Of a stretch of 64,000 nucleotides of DNA, positions 19,420 through 29,123 are shown one piece after another (within the stretch, counting starts at the first letter, position 1; the number at the start of each line of letters is the position of its first letter). The position numbers and the translations under genes are program-made. Origin of the DNA: Myxococcus stipitatus DSM 14675 (lineage in GTDB: Bacteria; Myxococcota; Myxococcia; Myxococcales; Myxococcaceae); assembly GCF_000331735.1 (NCBI RefSeq), contig NC_020126.1, positions 6,094,501 through 6,158,500 on the forward strand. Direction: 5' to 3'. The notes below the pieces were generated by a model that had not been told where the DNA came from, made no database searches, and saw only the letters and a program-made list of their open reading frames with translations.

Positions 19420-19870
19420 CGTTGGTGTACGTCCAACTGATGGTGTGGAACACGAACGTCACCTCCTCGAGGGGAGGCTGCTGAGACGTCGCGGGGATGA
19501 AGGTGTCCGGAACGAGCTGCTTGAGGCTGGCAACCCGGCCCTTCTTGATCTCCACCGTGTAGAACTGCTCCGTCGTTCCGTCGCCCGTCGGGTTCGGGCG
19601 GAAGAACTTGAAGACGCCATCGATGACTTCGTTCTTCGTCAGCGCCTTCGCCAGGAGCGGCGAGGACTTGTCGATGCGCTTGACGATGCGCAGCGGCTCG
19701 TACTGGCGACGGCCGGTGGCCATTCCGCTGCCGGCCTCGCGCGCGGTGATGATGGACTGCTCGAAGGACAGGCACTCGATGGAGCCCTCGCGCCCGAGGC
19801 TCGTCTGCGTGCTCTCACCCTTGACGTCCGACGCGTTCGACTTGAGGAACAGATGTACTGTCTCGGCCAT
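19379..19870 (-). CDS. hcp: Type VI inner tube protein Hcp
   Basis: A 163-residue Hcp (TssD), whose hexamers stack into the secreted tube. Typical features are the N-terminal VHLFLKSNASDVKGEST, IECLSFEQSI, RRQYEPLRIVKRIDKSSPLL and the C-terminal VTFVFHTISWTYTNGG. There is no C-terminal toxin extension. The ATG at 19870 is preceded by GGGGGAG, one of the best ribosome sites in the operon, which suits the high Hcp demand. The 143-base gap after tssC may carry an additional promoter or processing site for hcp, but no clear element was seen. Confidence 0.96.
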   Translation of the reverse strand: MAETVHLFLKSNASDVKGESTQTSLGREGSIECLSFEQSIITAREAGSGMATGRRQYEPLRIVKRIDKSSPLLAKALTKNEVIDGVFKFFRPNPTGDGTTEQFYTVEIKKGRVASLKQLVPDTFIPATSQQPPLEEVTFVFHTISWTYTNGGVTHEDSWDQNQ

Positions 19871-20013
19871 TGTGGCTCTCCCCCTGCTTGAGGTGGTGTG
19901 ACGGCTGTGATGTGGCACGGAGCCCTGGACCAGGGCTCCGGACTGCATGATGGCCGCCGTCTCCTCAGGCCCGGCGACCGTAAGACCCTGCATCGGGTCT
20001 CACGCCTGCGCTC

Positions 20014-21498
20014 TCATTCCTTGTCCAGCTTGCCAACGAGCGAGAGTGTGAAAGCGGCGCCCATGTACTTGAAGTGAGGGCGCACCTGGAGGTTGCAGCG
20101 GTACCAGCCGGGCTGCCCCTCCACGTCCTCCACCTTGATGCGGGCGGTGCGGAGCGGACGGCGCGAGCGCACGCTGGGCGCCGGCTCGTCCATGTCCGCG
20201 ACGTACTGGTTGATCCACTGGTTCAGCTCGCGCTCCAGGTCCGAGCGCTCCTTCCAGCTTCCAATCTGCTCGCGCTGGAGCACCTTCACGTAGTGCGCCA
20301 GGCGGGACATGATGAACATGTACGGAAGCTGGGTGCCCAGCCGGTAGTTCGTCTCGGCCGCCTTGCCCTCCGGCGTGTTGCCGAAGAACTTGGGCTTCTG
20401 CGCCGAGTTGGCGGAGAAGAAGGCCGCGTTGTCCGTGTCCTTGCGGAACACCAGGCCGATGAAGCCCTCCTCGGACAGCTCGAACTCGCGGCGCTCGGTG
20501 AGGAGCACCTCGGTGGGGATCTTCGTCTGGATCTCCCCCATGGCCTCGTACTGGTGCAGCGGCAGGTTCTCCACCGCGCCACCCGCCTGCGGGCCGATGA
20601 TGTTCGGGCACCAGCGGAACTTGGCGAACGAGTCCGTCACCCGGCTGGCGAACGCCGTGGACGCATAGCCCCACAGGTAGCGCTCGTGGTGGCCGACGAC
20701 GTCCTCGGTGAAGTTGAACGACTTCACCGGCACCGTCTTCTCGCTGTACGGCAGGCGCAGGAGGAAGCGAGGCATGCACAGGCCGACGTAGCGCGCGTCC
20801 TCGCTCTCGCGGAACGAGTGCCAGCGCGCGTACTGAGGACCCTCGAAGAGGGACTTGAGGTCCTTGAGGGCCGGCAGTCCCAGGAAGGACTCCTGCTGGC
20901 CGAAGAACTCCGGCGAGGCATTGGCCACGAACGGCGTATGGGACATGGCCGCCACCGAGGCGATCTTGCTCAGCAGCGACAGGTCCTCGGGGCCCGGGCC
21001 GACGTCGAAGTTGCCCACAACGAGGCCGTAGGGCTTGCCGCCGAAGACGCCGTACTCGTTGGAGTAGACGGTGCGGTACAGGCCCGACTTCACGACCTCG
21101 GGGGCATCCTCGAAGTCCGTGATGAGGTCCTGCTTGGAGGCGTTGAGCACCTCCACGCGGGTGTTCTCGCGGAAGTCCGTGCGCTCAATCAGGAACTTGA
21201 GCGAGCGCCACGAGGACTCCAGGGACTGGAGCTGCGGGTGGTGGAGGATTTCATTGACCTGCGAGCTGAGGCGCTGGTCCACCTCCGCGATCATCGCGTC
21301 CACCAAGGCCTTGTCCACGCGCTCCGCGGAACGACCCGGTGCCAGCATCTGCGCGATGAAGGCCTGCACCCCTCGGCGAGCGACGTCATAGCCGTCGTCG
21401 CTCGGCTTCATCTTGGTTTCGGAGAGGATTTCGTCCAGGAGCGACGGGGCGGCGTCGGCCGCCTCGGGCACCGCGAGTTGCTTGGCTTCAGTGCTCAT
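20014..21498 (-). CDS. tssC: Type VI sheath large subunit TssC
   Basis: A 494-residue TssC/VipB/EvpB protein forming, with TssB, the contractile sheath. Clear landmarks are WRSLKFLIERTDFRENTRVE, GVFGGKPYGLVVGNFDVG, SLLSKIASVAAMSHTPFVA, ARYVGLCMPRFLLRLPY, FMSRLAHYVKVLQREQIG-type segments and the C-terminal PHFKYMGAAFTLSLVGKLD. The ATG at 21498 has AGGCG about 9 bases upstream; an in-frame GTG at 21507 is closer to it. It follows tssB by 39 bases, as in nearly all type VI operons. Confidence 0.96.
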   Translation of the reverse strand: MSTEAKQLAVPEAADAAPSLLDEILSETKMKPSDDGYDVARRGVQAFIAQMLAPGRSAERVDKALVDAMIAEVDQRLSSQVNEILHHPQLQSLESSWRSLKFLIERTDFRENTRVEVLNASKQDLITDFEDAPEVVKSGLYRTVYSNEYGVFGGKPYGLVVGNFDVGPGPEDLSLLSKIASVAAMSHTPFVANASPEFFGQQESFLGLPALKDLKSLFEGPQYARWHSFRESEDARYVGLCMPRFLLRLPYSEKTVPVKSFNFTEDVVGHHERYLWGYASTAFASRVTDSFAKFRWCPNIIGPQAGGAVENLPLHQYEAMGEIQTKIPTEVLLTERREFELSEEGFIGLVFRKDTDNAAFFSANSAQKPKFFGNTPEGKAAETNYRLGTQLPYMFIMSRLAHYVKVLQREQIGSWKERSDLERELNQWINQYVADMDEPAPSVRSRRPLRTARIKVEDVEGQPGWYRCNLQVRPHFKYMGAAFTLSLVGKLDKE

Positions 21499-21537
21499 CT
21501 GTGTCACGCCTTTTGTGAATGCGTTGCAAGTCGCGGC

Positions 21538-22032
21538 CTAGTCGGCTTTCTTGTCCAGCCCCAATTCCGCCATGAGCTTCTGACGTCCCTCGGAGTCGCC
21601 GAGCAACGTCTGGATCTTCTTGCGGAAGGCCGGCACGTTGCCCAGGGGGCCCTTGAGGGCGTTGAGCGCCGCGCGCAGCTCCAGGAGCTGACGCAGCTCC
21701 GGAACCTGGTTGACAATGCCCTCCGGGGTGAAGTCCGACAGGTTCTGGAACTTCAGCGCCACGGACATGCTCGCGTCCGGGTCGTCGGAGAGCTTGTTGG
21801 GGACGCTGGCGTCCAACGACAGCCCCTGCTTGGCCATCACTTCATTGAAGTTGTTCTTGTCGATGTTGATGGGCGCCCGCTCCTCGACGGGACGCTCGTC
21901 CTGGCGGCCCGTGAAGTCTCCCACCACGAGAACCTTGAGGGGCAGCTCGACTTCCGACTGCGCGTTTCCAGTGTCCGACTTATAGACAATGTTGACGCGC
22001 TCCTTGGGCGCCACAGAACCTTCCTTGCTCAC
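21538..22032 (-). CDS. tssB: Type VI sheath small subunit TssB
   Basis: A 164-residue TssB/VipA/ImpB protein. It shows the family start (APKERVNIVYK), the LPLKVLVVGDFTGR strand, ERAPINIDKNNFNEVMAK and the helical end ELRQLLELRAALNALKGPLG, where the ClpV-contacting and TssC-pairing parts lie in other systems. Start is GTG with a strong AGGAGG 7 bases upstream. Length is normal for the family. It lies 26 bases after tssA. Confidence 0.96.
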   Translation of the reverse strand: MSKEGSVAPKERVNIVYKSDTGNAQSEVELPLKVLVVGDFTGRQDERPVEERAPINIDKNNFNEVMAKQGLSLDASVPNKLSDDPDASMSVALKFQNLSDFTPEGIVNQVPELRQLLELRAALNALKGPLGNVPAFRKKIQTLLGDSEGRQKLMAELGLDKKAD

Positions 22033-22058
22033 CGCACGACCTCCTGGTTGGGTTGGCT

Positions 22059-23711
22059 TTAGGGCGCCACCTTCAGCGCGGCACTCGGCTCAAGCAGACA
22101 GAGCCGATGATAACGGGCGGTGAAGTCAGACACCAGCGCCTCGGGTGACTTTGGCGGAGGACGTGAGAGGGCAAGCCATCCTTCCAGACACTCCGCCGAC
22201 AGCTTCGGTTCCCACGTATCCAGCCCGCGCTCCAACGACTCGCGGTCGAGGACCTCGTAGAGGGCACGCGCCACGTGGGTCTGGCCCGCCGCGGCGCAGA
22301 GCTTCGCGAGGGTGAGTCGGGCCTGGAATCGCTTTCGACCCGTGCCCGCAGCACCCACCTGCTCCTGGAGAAGGTTCACCGCGCCCGCAGCGTTGCCGCC
22401 TGACACCAGCTTGCGCGCCTCGGCGAGGACCTCCGCCGCGGTGTCTCCCTTTTCTGTCTCTGCCCCTGAGAAAGAGGGTGGCGCGGAAGGCGACACCGGC
22501 GGCGCGACGACGGACTCCAGCCAGGCGCGCGTCTCGGGTGAGGCGACGGGGGTGCCGTCGCCGAAGAGAAGTCCTGGCACCGTGGGCATCCGCTTCAGCC
22601 AGGAGGCGAGCTCCGCCACCAATGCCTGACGTGCCGCGGTGTGCCCCAGCTCCCCCAACGCCTTCGCGCTCAGGTAGTGCAGGTCCAGGAAGAAGCGATG
22701 CTGGGTGAGGGTCCCCTCGGACTCCTCCAGCAGCGGTGCCCAGCGGGCGTTGGCCGCCATGCGCTCCAGGTTCGCACGCAGGTTCTCCGGCGGCACGGGG
22801 ATGCTCGTCTTGCCACTGGCATCCGCCGGCGGAGGTTGGGCCAGGTGGAGATAGAGCCCGATGCGCAGCAGCCGGTAGGACAGCGGGTCCACGGGCGACG
22901 CACCGCGAACCACTCCGGCGGCGCTGACCAGCGCGGTGCCCGTCTGCCGGAGGAAGTCGACCGCCGCGTCCGCGCTCGCCAAGGAGCCCACCGCGGGCAT
23001 GGCCTGCGCGGGGATGGGCGCGGGCGCGGGCGCCGTCGCGGCGGCCACCGGAGGAGGCGGTGGCGCGGCGACAGGCGCCGGTGCGGGCTTGGGCGCGGCG
23101 GGAGCAGCGGCGGCCACGGGCGCGGGAGGCGGAGGAGGTGCCTCCGCCGGCAGCGAGGCCATCAGCCGCTGGACGCTCTCCATCAACGGCCGCATCGCGG
23201 GCCCATTGGCCTCGAACTTCTGCTTCGACACCTCCGACAGGCGCTTGGCGGCGACCTCGAGTGCCTCCACTCGCGGGCGGTCGCTCGCAGTGACTTGCAG
23301 CGACGGGAGATGGGCCGCGGTGCGCTCCACCAGCCACGTCATCACGTTGGAGCGACCCCGCATGCGCGCCAGCTCGGGGAAGAGCGTGGGCCAGTAGCGG
23401 TCCAGGATCTCGGAGACGACCACGAGGCCGGTCGCGAGCCCGTCGATGCCCTGCGTCTGGTAGAGGCAGTGCGCCAGATAGGTGGCGATGCGCAGGTCCT
23501 TCGACGTGGACTGGAGCACCTTGCCGCTGGAGCTCTGGACCTGGTTCCAGTCGATGGTCCCACCGGTGACGGACTCGAGCTTGGCCATCTCGGCCAGCAC
23601 TTCCAGATAGGCGGGGTCGGCCTTGGCCGCCTTGCCCGCGGGTGCGTCCGCCGACACGGGCTCGATCCACTGCTTCGCCTGTTCCTTCAACTGCTCCAGC
23701 GTCACCGCCAT
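22059..23711 (-). CDS. tssA: Type VI assembly protein TssA (ImpA family)
   Basis: A 550-residue TssA. The N-terminal ImpA domain includes WIEPVSADAPAGK, DWNQVQSSSGKVL and LRIATYLAHCLYQTQGIDGL, then VVSEILDRYWPTLFPE. A very Ala/Pro-rich linker (about residues 195-255) joins a C-terminal helical domain of the TssA2-like kind with AGGNAAGAVNLLQEQ-type repeats. TssA caps and primes tail sheath/tube polymerisation from the baseplate. ATG at 23711 with GGAGGGGG upstream. It follows tagF by 34 bases. Confidence 0.93.
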   Translation of the reverse strand: MAVTLEQLKEQAKQWIEPVSADAPAGKAAKADPAYLEVLAEMAKLESVTGGTIDWNQVQSSSGKVLQSTSKDLRIATYLAHCLYQTQGIDGLATGLVVVSEILDRYWPTLFPELARMRGRSNVMTWLVERTAAHLPSLQVTASDRPRVEALEVAAKRLSEVSKQKFEANGPAMRPLMESVQRLMASLPAEAPPPPPAPVAAAAPAAPKPAPAPVAAPPPPPVAAATAPAPAPIPAQAMPAVGSLASADAAVDFLRQTGTALVSAAGVVRGASPVDPLSYRLLRIGLYLHLAQPPPADASGKTSIPVPPENLRANLERMAANARWAPLLEESEGTLTQHRFFLDLHYLSAKALGELGHTAARQALVAELASWLKRMPTVPGLLFGDGTPVASPETRAWLESVVAPPVSPSAPPSFSGAETEKGDTAAEVLAEARKLVSGGNAAGAVNLLQEQVGAAGTGRKRFQARLTLAKLCAAAGQTHVARALYEVLDRESLERGLDTWEPKLSAECLEGWLALSRPPPKSPEALVSDFTARYHRLCLLEPSAALKVAP

Positions 23712-23745
23712 GTTCCCCCTCCTTTCATCCCGCGGCTTCCCGCGC

Positions 23746-24672
23746 TCACGTCCCGAAGGCGCTCAAGAAGGACTCGACCGTGGCGTTCGCGTCCTCGAGC
23801 ACCTGTCTCCGCGGTGGCGAGAGCGCGTTGCGTGCGCTCTCGATGGCGGAGGCCTGCTTCGTGTGGAGCGGCCAGACCTTCATGCTCGAGTGACCCGGCT
23901 TCGCCAGGTGCATGAGCACCGCGGGGCCGGGCGTCCCGATGGCCAGGAAGAGCCGGGGCGCGGGGCCCAGGTGCCAGAACATCGCCGGAGGTAGCGAGCG
24001 CCACCGGAGCTGTCGCCGGGCCAGCTCCAACCAGCCGTAGGGCCCGAGCACCTCCGGGAAGGGACACTCCAGCGTCACGCCCGGCTTCGAGGGCTCCTTG
24101 CCCTGCTCCGCCTGGCACGCCTTCACGAAGGTGTTGAACGCGTAGTACTGCGCGCCCGCGGGCGCACCGTCGGCCTGGAACTGCTGGACCAGCGGCGCGA
24201 CGGGGCTGCCCAGGACGCGGCGCTTCTGCGCCTCCGCGCCCATCGAGTCACCCGAGGACACGGCCGCGAGTCCCGACACCCGCGCCTCCAGGTCCGCCAC
24301 GGAGAGCGTCGCCGCGTCCGCCAGCAGTTGGCTCCCCGCCGCGAGGAAGGGCCTGAAGCTGTCGGGCAGCGACGCGAAGTGCTCCGCCGCGCCCGCCGCG
24401 TCAATGGTCACGTAGACGGCGAGCGGGAAGACGCGCCCGACCTTGTCGGTGCTCGTCGCCAGCGTCCCCACGAGCACCTGACGGGCTCCGGGCACGGTGA
24501 ACACGAAGCCCGTGGGCAACGAGGACAGCTGGGTGTTGGCTCGGCGCACCGCCTCGTGCGACTCCTCCAGCCAGCGATGGAAGGCCTGCGACACGGGGTC
24601 CGCCGCGTTCCAGCGGATGAAGTCTCCCTGGCACGGAGCCTTGCCCAATAACGCAACCTGGTTGCGCCCCAT
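23746..24672 (-). CDS. tagF: Type VI accessory protein TagF (ImpM family)
   Basis: A 308-residue protein starting with the TagF/ImpM signature LLGKAPCQGDFIRWN, then FHRWLEESHEAVRR and GRVFPLAVYVTID. TagF acts as a post-translational repressor that limits type VI firing in systems with threonine phosphorylation control. It stands here without PpkA or PppA, although an FHA protein is present. The ATG at 24672 shares one base with the tssM stop (TAATG), so translation is coupled to tssM. The part beyond the TagF domain (from about residue 150) is a longer C-terminal extension. Confidence 0.9.
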   Translation of the reverse strand: MGRNQVALLGKAPCQGDFIRWNAADPVSQAFHRWLEESHEAVRRANTQLSSLPTGFVFTVPGARQVLVGTLATSTDKVGRVFPLAVYVTIDAAGAAEHFASLPDSFRPFLAAGSQLLADAATLSVADLEARVSGLAAVSSGDSMGAEAQKRRVLGSPVAPLVQQFQADGAPAGAQYYAFNTFVKACQAEQGKEPSKPGVTLECPFPEVLGPYGWLELARRQLRWRSLPPAMFWHLGPAPRLFLAIGTPGPAVLMHLAKPGHSSMKVWPLHTKQASAIESARNALSPPRRQVLEDANATVESFLSAFGT

Positions 24673-27600
24673 TACCCCGAGCATCCCGAGCCTCCCTTGG
24701 CGATGACGCGTGGAGGCTGAACGCCCGGCATGCGGAACGGCTGCATGAGCTTGGCGTTGCGGCCCGCGGTGACACCGAAGAACGGCGAGGCGCTGCGCGA
24801 CGGCTTGAAGTCGATGACCACCTCCGTCTCCGAGGACGGAAGCGCCCACGTCACCGAGAACACCCGCGCTCCACCCTCTACCCGGGCCGTGCCCTCTTCC
24901 AGCAAGCGGAACAGCCCCCACTCGCCTTCCTGTTCGACGGTCTCGGGCTGGCCCCGGTTGTTGCGCACCCGGATGGACGCGCCCACCGACTTGCCACCCT
25001 TCCCGGGCCACTCGAACTGGTGCCACTCCTCCGGACCGTTGTTGTAGTCGACCGTCTGCCCATCCACGGTGAAGCGGATGGACGCGAGCTTCGGCGAAGG
25101 CCGGATGTGGAAGGTGAACTTCACGCCGGGCTCAGCATCCCGAGGCGCGAAGAGGGACTCGGAGATCTCCCGCGAGCGCGAGAGGAACGTCAGCACGGAG
25201 CCGTAGTACAGGCTGCCGCCCGCGCGGCCGGCTCGGGTGACGAACTTGAAGCGACTCCCCGACTGCTCGACATGGCTCTTCAGGACGCCGCTGTAGAAGC
25301 CCCAGAGGGTTCCCGACTCCGGCCGGAAGAAGTCACCCACGTCGGCGACCGCCGAGTCCTGGCCATTGCGATTGAAGGGGTAGTGCCCCGCGAGCTTCTG
25401 ATTGAACGCGGTGGCGACCTCGCTGCACCACTGGTCGCTCGCCTTCCCTCCCGCCTCCTTGAGGGTCAGCTCGGAGATGGCCTCGATGGGCGGCCACAAG
25501 AGCGCCTCGATGCGCGGACGCCAGCCGACCTCCTGCGCCTTGATGAGCGACTGGACGCTGACGCGCGCCGTCTGGACGCGGGCCATCATCGCAGCGGATT
25601 CATCCTGGCTCTCCATCGCGGCGCGCTGTGCGTCGCGAAGGAACTGGAGCTGTTCCTGGTAGAGGTCCAGCGGGATGGACTCGGGCGGCGGCGCGTCAGG
25701 CCCCTTCGCTCGCTTCGGCGGGGCGCCGAAGTCGGTCAGCCCCTTGAAGCTGGGCTTCACGCTCTGCTCCGTGAAGTACTCCACCTCCGAATCCTCGCCT
25801 CCCGCGACCTTCTCGCTGGCGAAGCGGACGCCCTTCTCGACGGCCGTAGCACCGGCCCCCAGCTTCCCCTTGAGCTTCTTGAGAACCCCATCCTCGACGG
25901 CGGACGTATCAATCTCCTCCGCGCCCAGGCTGACGTTGTAGTCGACGGCCTTGAAGAGCCGCGCCAGGGGCGGAGGCTCTCCGCGAGTCAGGTCCTCCAA
26001 CAAGGCCAGCGCTTCCGTGGTGTTGGTCGGCGGCTGGACCCTGAGGCTGGAGAGGAACGCCTTCCACTCCAGGATGTACTGCTCGTAGTACGCCGACCGC
26101 AGGATGCGCTCCTGCCGCTCCAGCTCCAGCTCATTGGTGGCGTTGGTGTCCTTGTCCAACACCCAGATGTCGGCGCCTTGGAGCGGGTGCTCCAGCTTCG
26201 CGGACACCACGGTCTCCCACCCCTTGCGCGTGAAGGCGCCCCTCACCCGTCCATCGCCCTTGATGTGCTGGGTGGTGCTGCCCAGCACGGAGGAGATGGT
26301 GATGTCGTAGCCCTCACGCCCCACGTCGGCGATGAGCTGCTCCAGCGCCAGGGTGGAGAAGGGCAGCCGGTCCAGGATGACGCGGACGTCGCGGACCACC
26401 TTGTCGTTGCGCGTGAAGGCCAGGTTGGTCGAGTCCTGCGCCAGCAGCTTCACGAACGAGTCGACGTGGTTGGACATCTGCGTCGTGCGGTGGGCGCTGT
26501 CGGTGAACCCAGGCTTGCGGCCCCAGCGCTCCGTCAGGCTCTTCACCAGCCAGGAGCGCACGCCATCCCCCAGCTCCGGCTCACGGGCCGTGCGCGGCCC
26601 CGAGAGCAGCAGGTGCAGCTTCAGCCGGTCGAAGTAGCGCGCGTACTCGCGGCCCGTCGGCGTCTCGTCCCCCTGCCGCTGGGCCTCGACCCAGGTCTTC
26701 ATCTCCTTCAGGTCCGAGGTCAGCACCGGGTCGATGAGCACGCGCCGCACGGTGGCGCCGTAGAACGCGCCCAGCGGCGCGATGAGCTCGTCCCCGCGAT
26801 ACAGGCCCAGGCGCATCCCCGCGGGCGGCCCCTCCTGCTCCCACTCCAGCAGCTTGTCGATCTGCTGCCGCATGGGGAGCATCGCGTCCACCATGGGCCC
26901 CGCGCCCGTCGCTCCCGCCTCCTGCAGCTTGAGCGCCTGCGCCATCACCATCGTCGTCTGGATGAAGCGCCGGTTCTTGACGAAGGACATCGTGGGGAAC
27001 AACAGGATGAGCAGCGCGACCGCGAGGCAGCCTCCCGCATAGCCGAGCTGGATGCGCTTCTGCCGCAACACCTCCGCCGAGCTCATCATCGCGAGGTTCT
27101 GGTCGGGGAAGACCACCTCCGCGAACATGTCCCGCAGGAAGTAGCTGCGCGCCTCCACCGCCGGACGGCCACCGTCGGGCGTGGTGGTGCGCCGGATGCC
27201 GAAGGCGTCCGCCATCGCGTTCATCACGCGGTCGATGGGGCTGCCTTCCTGCGTGCCGCTCGTGAAGTACACGCCGCGCATCACCGGCGTGTCCGCGTAG
27301 ACGTTCTCCGCGAAGAGCGCCTGCGTGAACTCGATGAGGTTCGAGCGCAGCCCCTCGAACTGCTGCGGGAAGCGGAAGATGCGCTCGCGCGTCTCCGGGT
27401 GGCGCTCCGCGCCGATGCGCACGATGCAGCGCTGCTCCACCACCTCGGCCAGCTCGTCGAAGCGCGCGGCGAACGTCTCACCGATGGCGTCCCGGGCATC
27501 CTCCGGCCTCACCGTGAAGCCCCAGATCTGCCCGCGCTCCGTCTTCGGCAGGTCTCCGAAGATGTCCACGAAGCCCGCGAGCAGGTCGCACTTGGTGAAC

Positions 27601-28337
27601 ATCACGTAGACCGGAACGATCATCTTCAATCGCTCCATCACCTCGTCCACGCGCTCGCGGATGGTCTGCGCGAGCTGCACCGACTGCTCCTCGTCGATGC
27701 CGATGAGGTCTCCCACGCTCACCGCCACCACCAGCCCGTTGACGGGCTTGCGCGGACGGTTGCGCTTGAGCATGTCGAGGAAGCTCAGCCACTCCTCGCG
27801 GTCATCATCCTCGGTGGTGTAGCGGCCCGCCGTGTCGAGGATGACGCCCTCGTTGGTCAGCCACCACTCGCAGTTGCGCGTACCGCCGACGCCCTTCACG
27901 CCGCCGCCGCGCGAGGACAGGTACGGGAACTGGATGCCCGAGTTGCGCAGCGCGGTGCTCTTCCCGGAGCCCGGCGGCCCGATGATCATGTACCAGGGCA
28001 GCACCGACAGCGCGTCCTTGCCCTGCCGCGCACGCGCCAGCTTGGAGGACTTGAGCGACTGGAGCGCCTTGGAGAACTCGGCCTGCATGGCCTGGATCTC
28101 TTCCTGCTGATCCGGCCGGACATTCTGGAGCTGGGCGTCCGCCTGCACGCCGAGCTCCCGCTCGATGTCGCGCGCCGCCTTGGACGCCTGGTGGCGCTGG
28201 AACAGGTAGGCGGCGACGATGATGAACACCAGCAACACGGTGGGGACGATGGCGCCCCACAGCGGCAGGCTGAGCAACAGGACGGCGGTCCACACCAGGA
28301 CGATGAAGACCGCGATGAGCACGGTGAGAGCCAGCAT
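24672..28337 (-). CDS. tssM: Type VI membrane complex protein TssM (IcmF)
   Basis: A 1221-residue inner-membrane protein of the IcmF family that spans the envelope and connects TssL to TssJ. Two N-terminal membrane segments (about 3-24 and 29-46) precede a cytoplasmic NTPase-like domain with Walker A GPPGSGKST at 120-128 and later VFTKCDLLAGF. A third membrane segment follows near residue 430 (GGCLAVALLILLFPTMSF). The remainder is periplasmic and ends with the IcmF C-terminal beta domain. Start ATG at 28337 with AGGGGG upstream, 10 bases after tssL. Confidence 0.96.
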   Translation of the reverse strand: MLALTVLIAVFIVLVWTAVLLLSLPLWGAIVPTVLLVFIIVAAYLFQRHQASKAARDIERELGVQADAQLQNVRPDQQEEIQAMQAEFSKALQSLKSSKLARARQGKDALSVLPWYMIIGPPGSGKSTALRNSGIQFPYLSSRGGGVKGVGGTRNCEWWLTNEGVILDTAGRYTTEDDDREEWLSFLDMLKRNRPRKPVNGLVVAVSVGDLIGIDEEQSVQLAQTIRERVDEVMERLKMIVPVYVMFTKCDLLAGFVDIFGDLPKTERGQIWGFTVRPEDARDAIGETFAARFDELAEVVEQRCIVRIGAERHPETRERIFRFPQQFEGLRSNLIEFTQALFAENVYADTPVMRGVYFTSGTQEGSPIDRVMNAMADAFGIRRTTTPDGGRPAVEARSYFLRDMFAEVVFPDQNLAMMSSAEVLRQKRIQLGYAGGCLAVALLILLFPTMSFVKNRRFIQTTMVMAQALKLQEAGATGAGPMVDAMLPMRQQIDKLLEWEQEGPPAGMRLGLYRGDELIAPLGAFYGATVRRVLIDPVLTSDLKEMKTWVEAQRQGDETPTGREYARYFDRLKLHLLLSGPRTAREPELGDGVRSWLVKSLTERWGRKPGFTDSAHRTTQMSNHVDSFVKLLAQDSTNLAFTRNDKVVRDVRVILDRLPFSTLALEQLIADVGREGYDITISSVLGSTTQHIKGDGRVRGAFTRKGWETVVSAKLEHPLQGADIWVLDKDTNATNELELERQERILRSAYYEQYILEWKAFLSSLRVQPPTNTTEALALLEDLTRGEPPPLARLFKAVDYNVSLGAEEIDTSAVEDGVLKKLKGKLGAGATAVEKGVRFASEKVAGGEDSEVEYFTEQSVKPSFKGLTDFGAPPKRAKGPDAPPPESIPLDLYQEQLQFLRDAQRAAMESQDESAAMMARVQTARVSVQSLIKAQEVGWRPRIEALLWPPIEAISELTLKEAGGKASDQWCSEVATAFNQKLAGHYPFNRNGQDSAVADVGDFFRPESGTLWGFYSGVLKSHVEQSGSRFKFVTRAGRAGGSLYYGSVLTFLSRSREISESLFAPRDAEPGVKFTFHIRPSPKLASIRFTVDGQTVDYNNGPEEWHQFEWPGKGGKSVGASIRVRNNRGQPETVEQEGEWGLFRLLEEGTARVEGGARVFSVTWALPSSETEVVIDFKPSRSASPFFGVTAGRNAKLMQPFRMPGVQPPRVIAKGGSGCSG

Positions 28338-28347
28338 CGCGTGCCCC

Positions 28348-29031
28348 CTAAGGCTGCTGCTGCGTGGAGGAGGTGGTGACCTCCTCGATGAGGGAGGAGA
28401 CGCTGCTGGACAGGCCAATGCGCAGGCCCGTGTAGACCAACAGCGCGAAGACCACCGCCGCGCCGGAGATGGCCAGCAGCGGCAACGTCCGCTTGGCGCT
28501 CACCGCGCTGTCCGGAGGCCGCTCGCCCCGAGGCGAGAGCAGCTCCGTGTCGAACTTGTACGTCTTGGACAGCTCGCGCTGGAGCGCCTCCGTGAGCTGC
28601 ATCAGCTCCAGCTCTCCACCGCGCACCCGGAAGCGGCCTTTGAAGCCGAAGAGGAGGCAGAGGTAGTAGACGCGGAGGATCTCCGTGCGCTGCAGGTCCT
28701 TGCGAACCTCTTCCAGGCGCGTGAAGAAGCCGTCGCCCGCGCGGTTCTCCCGGAAGTAGTGGAACTGGAGGAGGTTGGCGAGCCAGTACTCTCGAAACGA
28801 GTCCGCGCGAGCCAGGGCCAGCTCATCCGCGAGCGCGACGATGGGGTAGGCAATCTCCTGCGCGTCCTGCTGGCCGAAGCCCAGCTCGTTGGCGCGCTTG
28901 AGCATGCGGTCGAAGAACGTGCGCAGCTGGCGGTGCACGAGCTCCGCCGCGGGCAGCGCATTGTCCCCGAACTGCCGGAGCTGGAGCAACGCCCCGAAGC
29001 TCTCCTGCGTGATGGAATTGATTCTGTCCAT
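28348..29031 (-). CDS. tssL: Type VI membrane complex protein TssL (DotU/IcmH)
   Basis: A 227-residue tail-anchored TssL. The cytoplasmic helical domain shows FFDRMLKRANELGFGQQDAQ, YPIVALADELAL and YLCLLFGFKGRFRV, all typical of DotU. One C-terminal membrane segment (LPLLAISGAAVVFALLVYTG) is followed by a short tail without a peptidoglycan-binding OmpA domain. I chose ATG at 29031 because GGAGG lies 10 bases upstream; a TTG at 29088 would add 19 residues. It recruits the baseplate through TssK. Confidence 0.93.
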   Translation of the reverse strand: MDRINSITQESFGALLQLRQFGDNALPAAELVHRQLRTFFDRMLKRANELGFGQQDAQEIAYPIVALADELALARADSFREYWLANLLQFHYFRENRAGDGFFTRLEEVRKDLQRTEILRVYYLCLLFGFKGRFRVRGGELELMQLTEALQRELSKTYKFDTELLSPRGERPPDSAVSAKRTLPLLAISGAAVVFALLVYTGLRIGLSSSVSSLIEEVTTSSTQQQP

Positions 29032-29123
29032 CCTGTTGATGCCTCCACCCGTCGTGATGACCGGGAGCCCCACCAGATGCAGTGACAACTGGGTGGTGGA
29101 CAGCCCCCCGCCTCAACCCACTT

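Noticed and set aside
25020..28379. 1119-codon plus-strand reading frame antisense to tssM
   Set aside because: It is the complementary-strand shadow of a clear TssM gene caused by high GC at third positions; the translation is Arg/Leu/His-rich and has no family motif.
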